This document shows positions 1 to 10,360 of a stretch of DNA of 64,000 nucleotides, one piece after another (position 1 is the first letter of the stretch; the number at the start of each line of letters is the position of its first letter). The position numbers were made by a program, and so were the translations under genes. Source of the DNA: Agaricus subrufescens (taxonomy: Eukaryota; Basidiomycota; Agaricomycetes; Agaricales; Agaricaceae); assembly GCA_029945375.1 (NCBI GenBank), contig CM057058.1, positions 1,240,001-1,304,000 on the forward strand, given 5' to 3'. The notes under the pieces are model-generated. The model searched no databases. It was given only the letters and a program-made list of their open reading frames with translations, and had not been told where the DNA came from.

Positions 1-1868
1 GAGGAAAACCATCATCACACTGTCCTACCAGTTTGCCGCCAAATCGCAGTCATATCGTCGGGCCATCGAGGACGAGATCAGTTGTGACCCGTCACTTCTT
101 CAGTCGTCGATGGCTGTCCAATTCGAAAAATTTATCGTTCAACCATTCATATATAATCCCGAAATGACCCGTACTGGTCGCGTGCTGATCATTGTTGACG
201 GCCTCGACGAGTGCAAGGAGACACGTAGTCAGGTCGAGCTCCTCCGCCTGATTTCTGGTTTCTGCATCTCGTATCCTTCTTCGCCAATTGTGTGGCTCAT
301 TGCGAGTCGCCCTGAACCACACATCGTTTCATTCTTCGCTAAACCCGAGGTCACACCAGCATATGAGAAGGAGGAAATCGCCGTGGACACCAACGAGGCT
401 CGCGCTGATGTTGAACGGTTCCTTCGCCACGAGTTAAAGGAGATTGGGAGGGAATCGGATTCACTTGAACCATGCTGGCCCGATGAGCAGCATTTATGGA
501 AATTGGCGAATGCTGCGGGTGGGCTATTCGCCTATGCGCAGACTGTCGTCAGATATATTGGTGACTCGAACTTTGGCGACCCAGCGTCGCAGCTCTCCGA
601 TGTCTTGAATGTAATTGATGAGCTTCCAATGTCTGAGCTCTCGCGCGAAGAGCATCCGATGGCACTACTTGATGCGCTATATGCCCGCATCCTGTCCAAT
701 GTTCCACCAAAAAACATGGCTAACACTCGGAAAATCTTACTATTGCTGTCGTCAGACTGGGCTTCAGCATTGAGGTCCGGGGAAAACTTCATCGTTCTGT
801 GCAATTGGTTAGGTATGACGGCCGATGAAGCATATGCGGCTCTCAATCGCCTCCGTTCTGTGTTGTATTTTCCCCAGCGCCATGAAGCCCATAAAGAATC
901 GCCCAAATCTTTCCATAAATCCTTCTTCGACCATCTATCCAGATCCGGGTTTTCGCCCAACATCAAACTTGAAGCTCAACAACTCATGGTTCAATGTGCA
1001 TTCAGAGTGTTAAAGGAAGCTCCCGATGGCATTGATCTTGATAGTGGTGATTATGATTTTGTTTATGGTAGGTTAGCTCGTCATACTGGTGCCCGTGGCA
1101 ACATTTCAATTTCTTGGCCGGCTCATGGGACGATGTCTATTTGGGACGACTCTAAAACGCGGTTGAACTTGTATCAGCTGGCAATCGGAGAAGTTGCAGC
1201 GGGGATAGAACGTGGAGATCCAGTGTTCCTGAGCGAGTCCTACATCAAACTCTTGACAATTGCGTTTGCGATTCGTTATGACGGCGATCTTTTCAATCAA
1301 ATGCGGGACGTAGTATTTGTGAGTGCTTCATAATCAATTTCCGCTGTGTCTATAGATCTGAACTTATACATAGGATAAACCTCGGCGCCATGACTTCATG
1401 AAGCATGGCATACTCAAGCAAACATCTGCAAAGGCAGTTAATTTTTCCAATTTTGACAGCAGTTGCGATGTTGAGATGCAGTTCCAACGTTCTGATCCAG
1501 CAACGACTCTCGATGTATGGGAACCATCTTGCAAGGTGAGAGTAATACTCACATTTACGAATGCCCATTGAATTTGTGCTGTGTAGCATACACGAGCCGG
1601 CCAATACGAACAAGGCCAGCAACAGAGTTGGACCACTGCCTTTGGTTATTTCGATTGTCGTTTTTGCTATGATAGGCTCAAACACCAATTTGAAAGCCAG
1701 GCTGCCCGGTTGCCAGATCAGGCTGTCACAATTATGTTCACATCATCATATTACTGTTGTATCGAGTTCATGTTTGATGATCCAGAAGATGAGGCGTCGG
1801 AATGGAGATATCGGTTCTGGCTTTACCTTTCTCCGGACGAGCGCAGAGCACTTGGGAGTACTGTTTAG
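1..1868 (+). CDS. NLR copy 1 (A-type NACHT protein), 5' end outside the window
   Basis: The 3' part of a NACHT NTPase gene, likely a signal-transducing NLR of fungal self/non-self recognition. Exons are <2-1318, 1374-1535 and 1587-1868 (TAG stop), with GT-AG introns. The P-loop lies upstream of the window. Visible are the Walker B-like strand (VLIIVDGLDEC, about 185-220), the WLIASRP sensor strand (about 292-312), then a helical region and the C-terminal module. Up to about position 830 it is almost identical to copy 3; the variable segment after LKEAPDG (about 1015-1150) instead resembles copy 5, which suggests gene conversion. The last exon has the D-C-x-F-C and EW.Y.FW signatures shared across the array. 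The family and exon plan are clear; the biological trigger is unknown. Confidence 0.85.
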
Positions 1869-2256
1869 TGTATTGTATGCTACTGGGGCTTACTTGTCGA
1901 GACTTCTGACTTGTAAGGTTTTTGAATATGTCCATGTCGTGCGCTCTATGGGACGTTTTTGGTATAGTTGCTTTAAAAATCTACTCGATGACCCTGGTGA
2001 CGTATATGTCCCTTAGTCCGTATGGAGGTGGGCGGGTTGACATCGAGTACACGATCTGGCTCTGTTCATAGGTTTTTTGACTAGCTGAAGGCATCATCCA
2101 TTAAAGTGCCCACTTTCACATATTTTCGACTCTTGTGCCAAGTATAGCGCACCTATTGTGATCATCATGATCAATTTCCAGGGTCATGTGTATATTGATG
2201 TCTTTCTCATGTCTGTTGCGACAATCCTTCTCTTCCTCTCCTGATAGCGGTCGTCA
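1869..2256. other. Intergenic spacer between NLR copies 1 and 2
   Basis: This 388-bp AT-richer stretch has no supported gene. It presumably holds the terminator of copy 1 and the promoter of copy 2. I see no clear TATA box or repeat. Confidence 0.5.
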
Positions 2257-5202
2257 ATGCCAGACCTTTCACTTCGCCTTCCCCGCTTTCTTCGTTTCCA
2301 CCGTTCACGCTTTAATTCACCAAAACTATCTCCGCCAAGTCTGTGCAGTGACACAGGTGTCATCCATCCCTCTGACTCTGGCAATTGCCCAGGGCCGTCC
2401 TCCTCTCCCTCCTCAGAGCCGGCATTGGAACCGGTCTCTTGCATTCCTAGCCCAACCACTGTTAGTTATTCAACGGATTCTCGGAACTCTGCTGGTCGCC
2501 TTGTATCCGATAGGGCGCAAGAAAGCATCCCTGTTGGTCAATCACCGCAGGCGCCATGCCTGATAACTCCAGCTGCTATCAGTTCCGTCGGCCAGCACTC
2601 TAATCCTATCACGTCCCTTTCCAACACTATAGACTTTGTCCAAGCACCGCAGCATCTGCTACAGCCTGCAACATATACACCTATGACATCTTCACAACGA
2701 TCTTTGACTTCCGAACTTCCGAGTGTGAGCTTCTCTAACGAATATGTATTCTGAATGAGGAAATTGACGTACCAATAGCATTCAGTACAGCCGTGTTTTT
2801 CGCGACCGCAGCACCAGAGTGCAGGCATGTTTAACCAAGCTGAGAATTTTACTGCGACTGGGAACTTTGTTGATGGCAATGTGGGCTACAGTAAGTTTTT
2901 TCGATATTCTTGGGCCATCCGTAATTGCTATATCTTTCTTACTAGTCGCTCATAATTACATGTCTTCAAACCAATGTAGGCATTATTCTTCCTTTTTCCA
3001 CCTATACTGATCGCCACCTCTGCCAGTCATGAAAGAACTGCTGGAGAAAACCATACCTGGAGCTGAATTTGATTCCTCCGATCGTGATCCTCCCCCACGA
3101 TGTCATCCTGGAACTCGTTTGGCCATTCTCGAGCGTTGCCTTCGCTTTATTTCGAATTGTGAAGGTGCAAGAAAGATCCGTTGGGTGGTAGGCGCAGCCG
3201 GAGTTGGAAAGTCAGCTATCATGCAGAACGTAGCTGAGTCTCCTGAACTTGTAGTCAATCACCACGCGTCGGTCTTCTTTTCTATCAACGGGCGAAACGA
3301 TGGGACAAAAACTGTCATAACCCTTTCCTACCAGTTTGCAGCTAAATCAGAACAGTACCGACAGGTCATTGAACAAGAGATCACACGCGATCCATCACTC
3401 CTTCGATCATCGATGGCGAAACAATTTAACAAATTAATTGTCGAACCCTTCATCCACACCCCTCCACTAGATTCCGGCGGCCGGGTATTGGCCATTATTG
3501 ATGGTCTTGATGAATGCCGCGATACACACATCCAGCAAGAGCTCCTTCGCCTTATCTCCGAATTTTGCCGAGCACATCCCTCCTCACCCGTCGTATGGCT
3601 CATTGCCAGTCGCCCCGAAACTCACATCACCGCGTTTTTTGCCAGACGCGATGCCATCCCTGTATATGAGAAGAGGAAATTCCGGTTGATTCTGATGAGG
3701 CCCGTGCGGATGTTGAACGATTCCTTCGGGACAAGTTGGCGGAGATTAGAGATTCGTCGGTTTCACTCGACCCTCAGTGGCCTGAGGAACGGGATTTCTG
3801 GAAACTCGCTGATGCCGCCGGTGGACTGTTTGCATATGCATACACGGCCGTCAGGTATATTGGTGACTCGAATGTTGGAGACCCGGTCTCGCAGTTCTCC
3901 GAGGTACTCTCCGTCATTGACAAACATCTGAGCGATGTGTCACGAGAAGAGCATCCAATGGCTCTACTTGATGCACTGTACGCCAGGATTCTGTCGAATA
4001 TCTCTGCGAAAAGCCTAGTCAACACCAGAAAACTCTTGCTCGCACTAATGTCAAATTGGGATTCCCATTTGGAGTACTCTGAAACTGGTAGTAATTTCAT
4101 TGTGTTGTGTAATTGGTTGGGTTTGGGACGCGATGAAGCTTATGCCGCTCTCCATCATCTTTATTCTGTTTTGCGAGTTCCGCAGCGTAACAAGGCCCAC
4201 CAGGAGAAGCTCCAACCCTTCCATAAATCATTCATCGACTACATATCCGAGTATACCCGATCCAGGTTTTGTCCAACCGAACACGAAGGTCGCCAGCTCA
4301 TGGCCCAGTGTGCGTTAAGAATTTTGAGGGAAGCTCCAGATGGTGTTAACTCGGCCGGTGTGGATGATACTCTCCGCTATGGCATACTGGCGCGTTGTAC
4401 TGGTACTGGTGAGAAAATTTCGCTCACATAGGTCATTGATGATGCAGTCGGCTGGAATGACGTTGAAATGAGGGTCGCTCTGTATAAATTGGCAATTGGA
4501 GAGGTTGTGGCTGGAATCGCACAAGGAAAACCGGGCTTCCTGGGTGCGGCCCACATCAAACTTGTGATAACTCGGCTTAACGATTATCATTCGTTGAATT
4601 TTCCATATTCCCGATTGCGTGACGTGGTATTTGTGAGTCTCCTTAATAAATCCACTATGTTTATCTACTGAGATTACTCATGAGGATGAATCTCGCCGTC
4701 CTGAATTCGTGATGGAAGGGATACTCAGAGGGGCACCGCTTGCGATCGTTGACATTTCCGAGATTTACATAAATTTAACTGTTAAGTTACAGTTCCGGCG
4801 TCCTGCTAACACTGCGAAGGATTATTCCGACCCATGGGATGCTGCTTGTGAGGTGAGTAGAAACGCTATGCTGTGTTTGTAACCATGCATTCAATGAGTG
4901 TTGTGTAGCACGAAAGGGAAGGCGAGTGGAAAGAAGATGAAGACCAGGATTGGAGGACCAAGTTTCTTTTCGGACACTGTGCTCAATGTTTTGAACGACT
5001 TGAACGACATTTACAAACCTGGAAGACTCACTCTCCGAATCATCTCGTCTCAGTTTTGTTTACCTCAACCAAGCAATGTTGTGTTGAATTTCAATTTGTT
5101 GATCCAGAGGATGGTGGATCGGAGTGGACGTATTGGTTTTGGTGCGAAATCCCCTTTGAGGAACGTCAAAAGCATGGGATTATTGTACAATGTACTACTT
5201 GA
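2257..5202 (+). pseudogene. NLR copy 2 (B-type), broken by a frameshift and a nonsense codon
   Basis: A full six-exon NLR unit. Exons by comparison with copy 4: 2257-2724, 2779-2890, 2946-2975, 3027-4632, 4685-4852, 4909-5202. Exon 1 encodes MPDLSLRLPRFLRFHRSR then a Ser/Pro-rich tail. Exon 2 ends in the conserved F-N-Q-A-E-N-F...G-N-F-V-D-G-N motif. The NACHT exon has the P-loop GAAGVGKSAIMQ (about 3190-3225) and DGLDEC. Near 3674 one G is missing from the run that reads GAAGGAGGAAA in the other copies, so the frame shifts. At 4429-4431 a conserved tryptophan codon (TGG in copies 4 and 8) is TAG. Exons 5 and 6 keep open frames. A sequencing or assembly error could explain the single-base deletion but not easily both lesions. 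Confidence 0.85.
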
Positions 5203-5650
5203 TTTTGGACTTATTAGTAACAAGCTAGAATCGATCTGAGGGGCTGGTACTCGGTCGTAACACTTACAAAAGCATAAAGCATGAATAGATAAAAATTAGG
5301 GCGCATGTTGTTCAACGTTCAAGGTAACGCTGTCAATTAATATTTATCAATACCTCTGGAATAGATTCACTGGCTCCGAGTCCTACTGTCCTTGAATGTT
5401 TCGACTCAGGATAAGTTCACGACATCCACACACTAAATGATTTGCGGAGAGTGGCATCGGGAGCCGGTATACTATAATGATGTATGATCATACAAAACTA
5501 CAAAAGCAGATCTTGTTCGGTTTCAGACACGTCAAAATGGGCATCGATGTTTGGGCGGGGTGTGGGCAAAGTAACAAGGCTATAAATAGCTTGGGTCTAC
5601 ATGTTGATGGACAGCTCAAATGCGCTTTGACACCGCCCTCGATATGCCCC
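5203..5650 (+). promoter_or_regulatory. Promoter region of NLR copy 3 with TATA box
   Basis: A TATAAATA box lies at 5581-5588, 63 bp before the ATG at 5651. The stretch from the box to the ATG is homologous to that of copy 5 (13623-13702), so this looks like a shared A-type core promoter. The frame is open upstream to 5477, but that part is not conserved among copies and precedes the TATA box, so I chose ATG 5651. Confidence 0.6.
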
Positions 5651-8241
5651 ATGCCTGACTTTGGCTTCCACCTTCCTCGGTTCCTACGTTCTCACCGCTC
5701 ACCGCGCTCACATTCCTCGACAAATTCTCGCAACGATGCAGTTGCCTCTCGTTCACCAAATCCTAGCCCGTTACGACAAAGTGTACGTCTCCCTTCTATA
5801 CTCCCCTCACAAGTGATGGTGTTGAATCATCCACAGCCATCGTCTGCTAAGGACCTCCAATCATCACAACATCGGAGTCTAGAGGTATTCAAGAACGCAC
5901 GCGACTTCTCTGTTGTAGGGCCAAGCTTTGTTGACAACAAAGGCAGCAGTAAGTCATGTTCGTTCGTGAGATTGGTTTCCCAAGATTAAGCAACACTTCT
6001 GTCAGTCACGACCAATATCAACACTTCCAACCAATGTAAGTAACATAATTGTATTGATACTACTATTGACCAACATTTCTGCAAGTCATGAAAGACCTTC
6101 TGAAGGAAACGATCCCCGGCGCAGCCGCTGATTCCTCCGCTCGTGATCCACCCCCGAGATGTCATCCTGGAACTCGTTTGGCGATCCTCGAACAATGCAT
6201 CTATTTTGTTGGTCACTGCGAGGGAACTAGAAAGATGCGCTGGGTAGTAGGCGCCGCCGGAGTAGGAAAGTCTGCTATCATGCAGAGCGTCACTGAGTCT
6301 CCCAAGCTTATCGTGGACTATCACGCGTCAGTCTTCCTTTCCATCAACGGACGCAGTGATGGAAGGAAAACCATCATCACACTGTCCTACCAATTTGCCG
6401 CCAAATCGCAGCCATATCGTCGGGCTATCGAGGACGAGATCAATTGTGACCCATCCCTTCTTCAGTCGTCGATGGCTGCCCAATTCGAGCGATTTATCGT
6501 TCAACCATTCATCCGTGATCCCGAAATGACCCGTACTGGTCGCGTGCTGATCATTGTTGACGGCCTCGACGAGTGCAAGGAGACACGTAGTCAGGTCGAG
6601 CTCCTCCGCCTGATCTCTGGATTCTGCATCTCGTATCCTTCTTCGCCAATTGTGTGGCTCATTGCGAGTCGCCCTGAACCACATATTGTTTCATTCTTCG
6701 CTAAACCCGAGGTCACACTAGCATATGAGAAGGAGGAAATTGCCGTGGACACCAACGAGGCTCGCGCTGATGTTGAACGGTTCCTTCGCCACGAGTTGAA
6801 GGAGATTGGGAGGGAATCGGATTCACTTGAACCATCCTGGCCCGATGAGCAGCATTTATGGAAATTGGCGAATGCTGCGGGTGGGCTATTCGCCTATGCG
6901 CAGACTGTCGTCAGATATATTGGTGATTCGAATTTTGGTGACCCAGCGTCGCAGCTCTCCGATGTCTTGAATGTGATTGACGAGCTTCCAATGTCTGAGC
7001 TCTCGCGCGAAGAGCACCCGATGGCACTACTTGATGCGCTATATGCCCGCATCCTGTCCAATGTTCCACCAAAAATCATGGCTAACACTCGGAAAATCTT
7101 ACTATTGCTGTCGTCAGACTGGGCTTCAGCATTGAGGTCCGGGGAAAACTTCATCGTTCTGTGCAATTGGTTAGGTATGACTGCTGATGAAGCTTATGCG
7201 GCTCTCAATCGTCTCCGTTCTGTGTTGTATTTCCCCCAGCGTCATGAAGCCCATAAGGAATCGCCCAAACCTTTCCATAAATCTTTCTTCGACCACATAT
7301 TCCGATCCGGATTTTCCCCCGACATCAAGCTTGAAGCTCGAGCAATCATGAACCAATGTGCATTCCGAGTATTGAAGGAAGCTCCCCGTGGCGTTGATCT
7401 TGACGTCGAAAGTGGATACTATTCTTTCGAGTATGGAGTGATGGCTCGCCATACTGGCGCTAATGACAACATCTCCATTTCGTGGCCGGCTTATGAGGCA
7501 ATGGCGGACTGGGATGATTCGAGAACCCGTTTGAACTTGTATCAGCTGGCAATTGGGGAGGTTGCGGCGGGTATAAAGCATGGAGATCCACTGTTCCAGA
7601 GCGAGTGTTACATTAAACCCCTGACCACTCAGTTTGAGGTTCGTTATGATGGCCATGTCTTCAATGAATTGCGCGACTTGGTATTCGTGAGTGTTTCATA
7701 ATTAGTTTGCTCCGGTCATGTAGGGCTGAAGTCATACTCAAGGATAAATCTCGTTCTCATGAATTTATGAAACACGGCATACTTAAGCAAATGCCTATGG
7801 AGGCGATTGATTTCTCCAAATTTGACAGGAGCTGTAATGTTAAGGTGCATTTTAATCGCCCTGTTGCAACGTCGACTCAGCCTCATATATGGGAATTATC
7901 TTGCGAGGTGAGTCCAATATCCCGCATCCACCGACACCTATTGAAGTAGTGCTGTGCAGCATACACGAGTGGGCCAATACGAAGAGGGAGAGGAACAGAA
8001 TTGGACAACTGTCTTCACTTATTTCGATTGTCGTTTCTGCTATGATAGGCTTCAGCGCCAATTTGAAAGCCAGAGTACCCGATCCCCGGATCGGGTTGTC
8101 CCGATTATGTTCACGTCATCGAATTACTGTTGTGTTGAAGTGAAATATGTGGATCCGGATGATGAGGCGTCGGAGTGGACGTATCAGTTCTGGCTTTACC
8201 TTTACCAGGCCGATCGTGAAGCACTTGGTATTACTATATAA
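5651..8241 (+). CDS. NLR copy 3 (A-type NACHT protein), intact
   Basis: Predicted protein of 773 aa from exons 5651-5782, 5837-5948, 6006-6035, 6086-7686, 7743-7907 and 7960-8241; all phases fit. Exon 1 is short (44 codons): MPDFGFHLPRFLRSHRS then a Ser-rich tail. Exon 2 ends in the motif F-K-N-A-R-D-F-S-V-V-G-P-S-F-V-D-N. The NACHT exon begins F-M-K-D-L-L-K-E and has PPPRCHPGTRLAILE, P-loop GAAGVGKSAIMQ (about 6250-6285), Walker B DGLDEC and WLIASRP. After the helical region comes a variable beta-like segment (about 7390-7510) and the two-exon C-terminal module with D-C-R-F-C and EWTYQFW. Known role of the class: ATP-driven assembly on ligand sensing. Effector and ligand are not identifiable here. 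Copies 1 and 3 are nearly identical over the NACHT core. Confidence 0.9.
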
Positions 8242-8529
8242 TGTATCATATATCACTGAAACGTTCTTTTTGAGAGTTCTAGTATGTAAGGCTTTCGAGC
8301 TTGTCCAATGTCCAACGCATTTACTAATACTATGGCCGGAGGGAGAGTTCCATTCGGTTGAAATCCTGATGTGGTAGCGGACAAGCTAACAAATTATTGT
8401 TTATCTACCCACAAACATCCTCACAGGGACCGATCTCAAGAGAGAACAGTTGATCAAACTGATATTGTAATACCATACTATCACAATGAGTACACCCGAG
8501 CCTACTATAGACTACTTTTTGTCTATCTT

Positions 8530-9574
8530 GATGATGAAAGAAATGACTACTCTTCACAAGGTCCGTAAGGACCTGTCTGACTGGTGCTTGGAGGACTGGA
8601 AGCGAAAGTTTTCAGACCCTGACTACCGTGGCCACAGTTTCCTCGACCTGTGGGTCGAGGACAAGTGGGATCGCCCCAAGCGGCTGAAGCCTACTTATGT
8701 GAATAAGGGGCCTTGGCTTCAACGATTCGGATTCGAGGCGAGGTTCTTTTCCTCGATCGTCCGATGTATTCTCGGTCATGCCCCTATCGGGGAGTTCCAT
8801 GGTCGCTTTAAGTTAGGAGGGCGCTCCGACTGCGAGGGCTGCGGCACTGGTGCCTATCAGACGCAGACTCATCTTCTGCGGGATTGCTCCCGCATATCCA
8901 GGCCTAGGAACTTCTTCGGGGTTCCTCAGGACCCGGGTACTCTTCACGAGTTCGTCCAAGCGAACGGCTGGATGTTCTCGTTTGACCCGCCTCCGGTGCG
9001 GGGACAAGGTTAGTGGGGGCTTGTTCGGGCCTGGCTGTCTTGGGGTTTCGGGGGATTCTTCCGAAGCGGACCGGTGATTCTTCCTTGGGGTCTCGACGGG
9101 TGACCTGGGACTGGAGGCGGTGTATCGTCGAAGGGTCGGGCCAAGCTGGGCATTCCCCACCTAGCTTCCGACTCTAGAACGGCTTACACTTATGGAGGGT
9201 GAAACCTCGGGTCTCGGGGATGATATTCCCTTAGTGGCTCTGTCCGGAAGATAATCGCGATGTGGAGGTTGAGGACTCCGACCTGGGGCGGCGTACGGGT
9301 CTGATTGAGCGAGTGCTTTCATCTTGGTATGGGACTGGTTCTTACTTCTTTTCCTTTTACCCTCGGTCAGGCGATCTTAGGTTTTCGGACTTGAGAACGC
9401 TGTATCATCATTGTGTAGACGTATGTTGTCTCGGGTTATGCTTCCCTTCTTGTATCGGTTTCATTTCTGCTTAGCTAACTCTATGTACAGGCATGTATGT
9501 AGGACCGGTCTGCCTGTGCGCTCCGGTATATAAAATTATGATTGTTTAAAAAAAAAAAAAGATGATGAAAGAAA
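8530..9574 (+). mobile_element. 5'-truncated LINE (non-LTR retrotransposon) with target-site duplication
   Basis: The insert is 8544-9560, flanked by a perfect 14-bp direct repeat gatgatgaaagaaa at 8530-8543 and 9561-9574. It ends in 13 A residues (9548-9560). It encodes only the C-terminal end of a LINE ORF2-like protein followed by a ~530-bp 3' UTR. Duplication, poly-A and loss of the 5' part together are diagnostic of target-primed reverse transcription that stopped early. The element is dead on arrival. Confidence 0.92.
8544..9013 (+). pseudogene. C-terminal fragment of LINE ORF2
   Basis: About 156 codons remain, open from the insertion point to TAG 9011-9013. The fragment has the zinc-binding C-x2-C-x9-H-x4-C signature (C-E-G-C ... 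H-L-L-R-D-C, about 8829-8895) found at the C-terminus of many LINE proteins. No reverse transcriptase or endonuclease domain is left. An ATG at 8486 opens the frame upstream, but those codons are host flank and duplication, so it is not the real start. Confidence 0.85.
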
Positions 9575-10360
9575 CGAACTGTTAGCAGGATTACCAATTT
9601 TCTCTTAGGTAGAGTAAGCACACGGCTCTCCGTTGATATGTACCGGCCACCCTAGGTGCCCCATGACACTACTTGTTCTTTAGCTGTTACTGTGCACTTG
9701 TCGCAGCGACACTAGTTGTCGTACTGATTCTACTGAGTACATACTACCACCATCTGAGCACATACCATGCATACACATGAGCTCAAAGCTGTCTGGAAAT
9801 ACCATTCGATTGCAACAGGAGGATGATGCATAAGCTGCTTTTGAGTATACATAATTGCATGCAAACCATGATGTACCGCCATGAACATCAGGCCTGCGAA
9901 TCATTGTGGGAAAGTCATCATGGTGTGTTAACCGTAAGGATTCCCGGATAGGGCAGACTTCGTAGAGAAGAAAGAACAATGTAATACCAAGATGATAGAC
10001 TAATACATCAACAGGTGCTTATATACGTTCCTCCTCCTACCATAAGGATCTTCGATAAGACATCTAGAGCAATTCGAGCAGTAATAAAAGAAACGGAGTC
10101 TCGAGAAGATAAGCGGAGAGAGAGAGTATAGAGATTGGAAAAAGAAACAAGGGAATTGGAAATAAATTCGGAGTGTGACGTAGGGGCATAACATGGTGCG
10201 GATTCACGATAGCCCGCAGGCGTCTCGCTCTCTGCTGAGCGCTTTGTGTGTCGCGCATAACAAACACGTTGTGATCGTCACTGCGAGGTCATGTGTGCAT
10301 ACTTCCTGTCCCTTCCATGTCTGGAGCGATCTTTCTTTCCATCTCCCAACACGGCTTTTG
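9575..10360. other. Non-coding spacer upstream of NLR copy 4
   Basis: I find no supported gene in these 786 bp. The stretch next to 10361 likely contains the promoter of copy 4. A purine-rich strand around 10100-10160 stands out, but I cannot give it a function. Confidence 0.45.

Noticed and set aside
92..684. Long minus-strand open frames opposite the NACHT exons (also opposite every other copy)
   Set aside because: They repeat at the same place in each copy, mirror the plus-strand codon pattern and lack any domain; they are shadows of the NLR genes.
8486..8543. ATG 8486 as start of the LINE protein
   Set aside because: The codons before 8544 are host flank plus target-site duplication; the LINE sequence begins at 8544.
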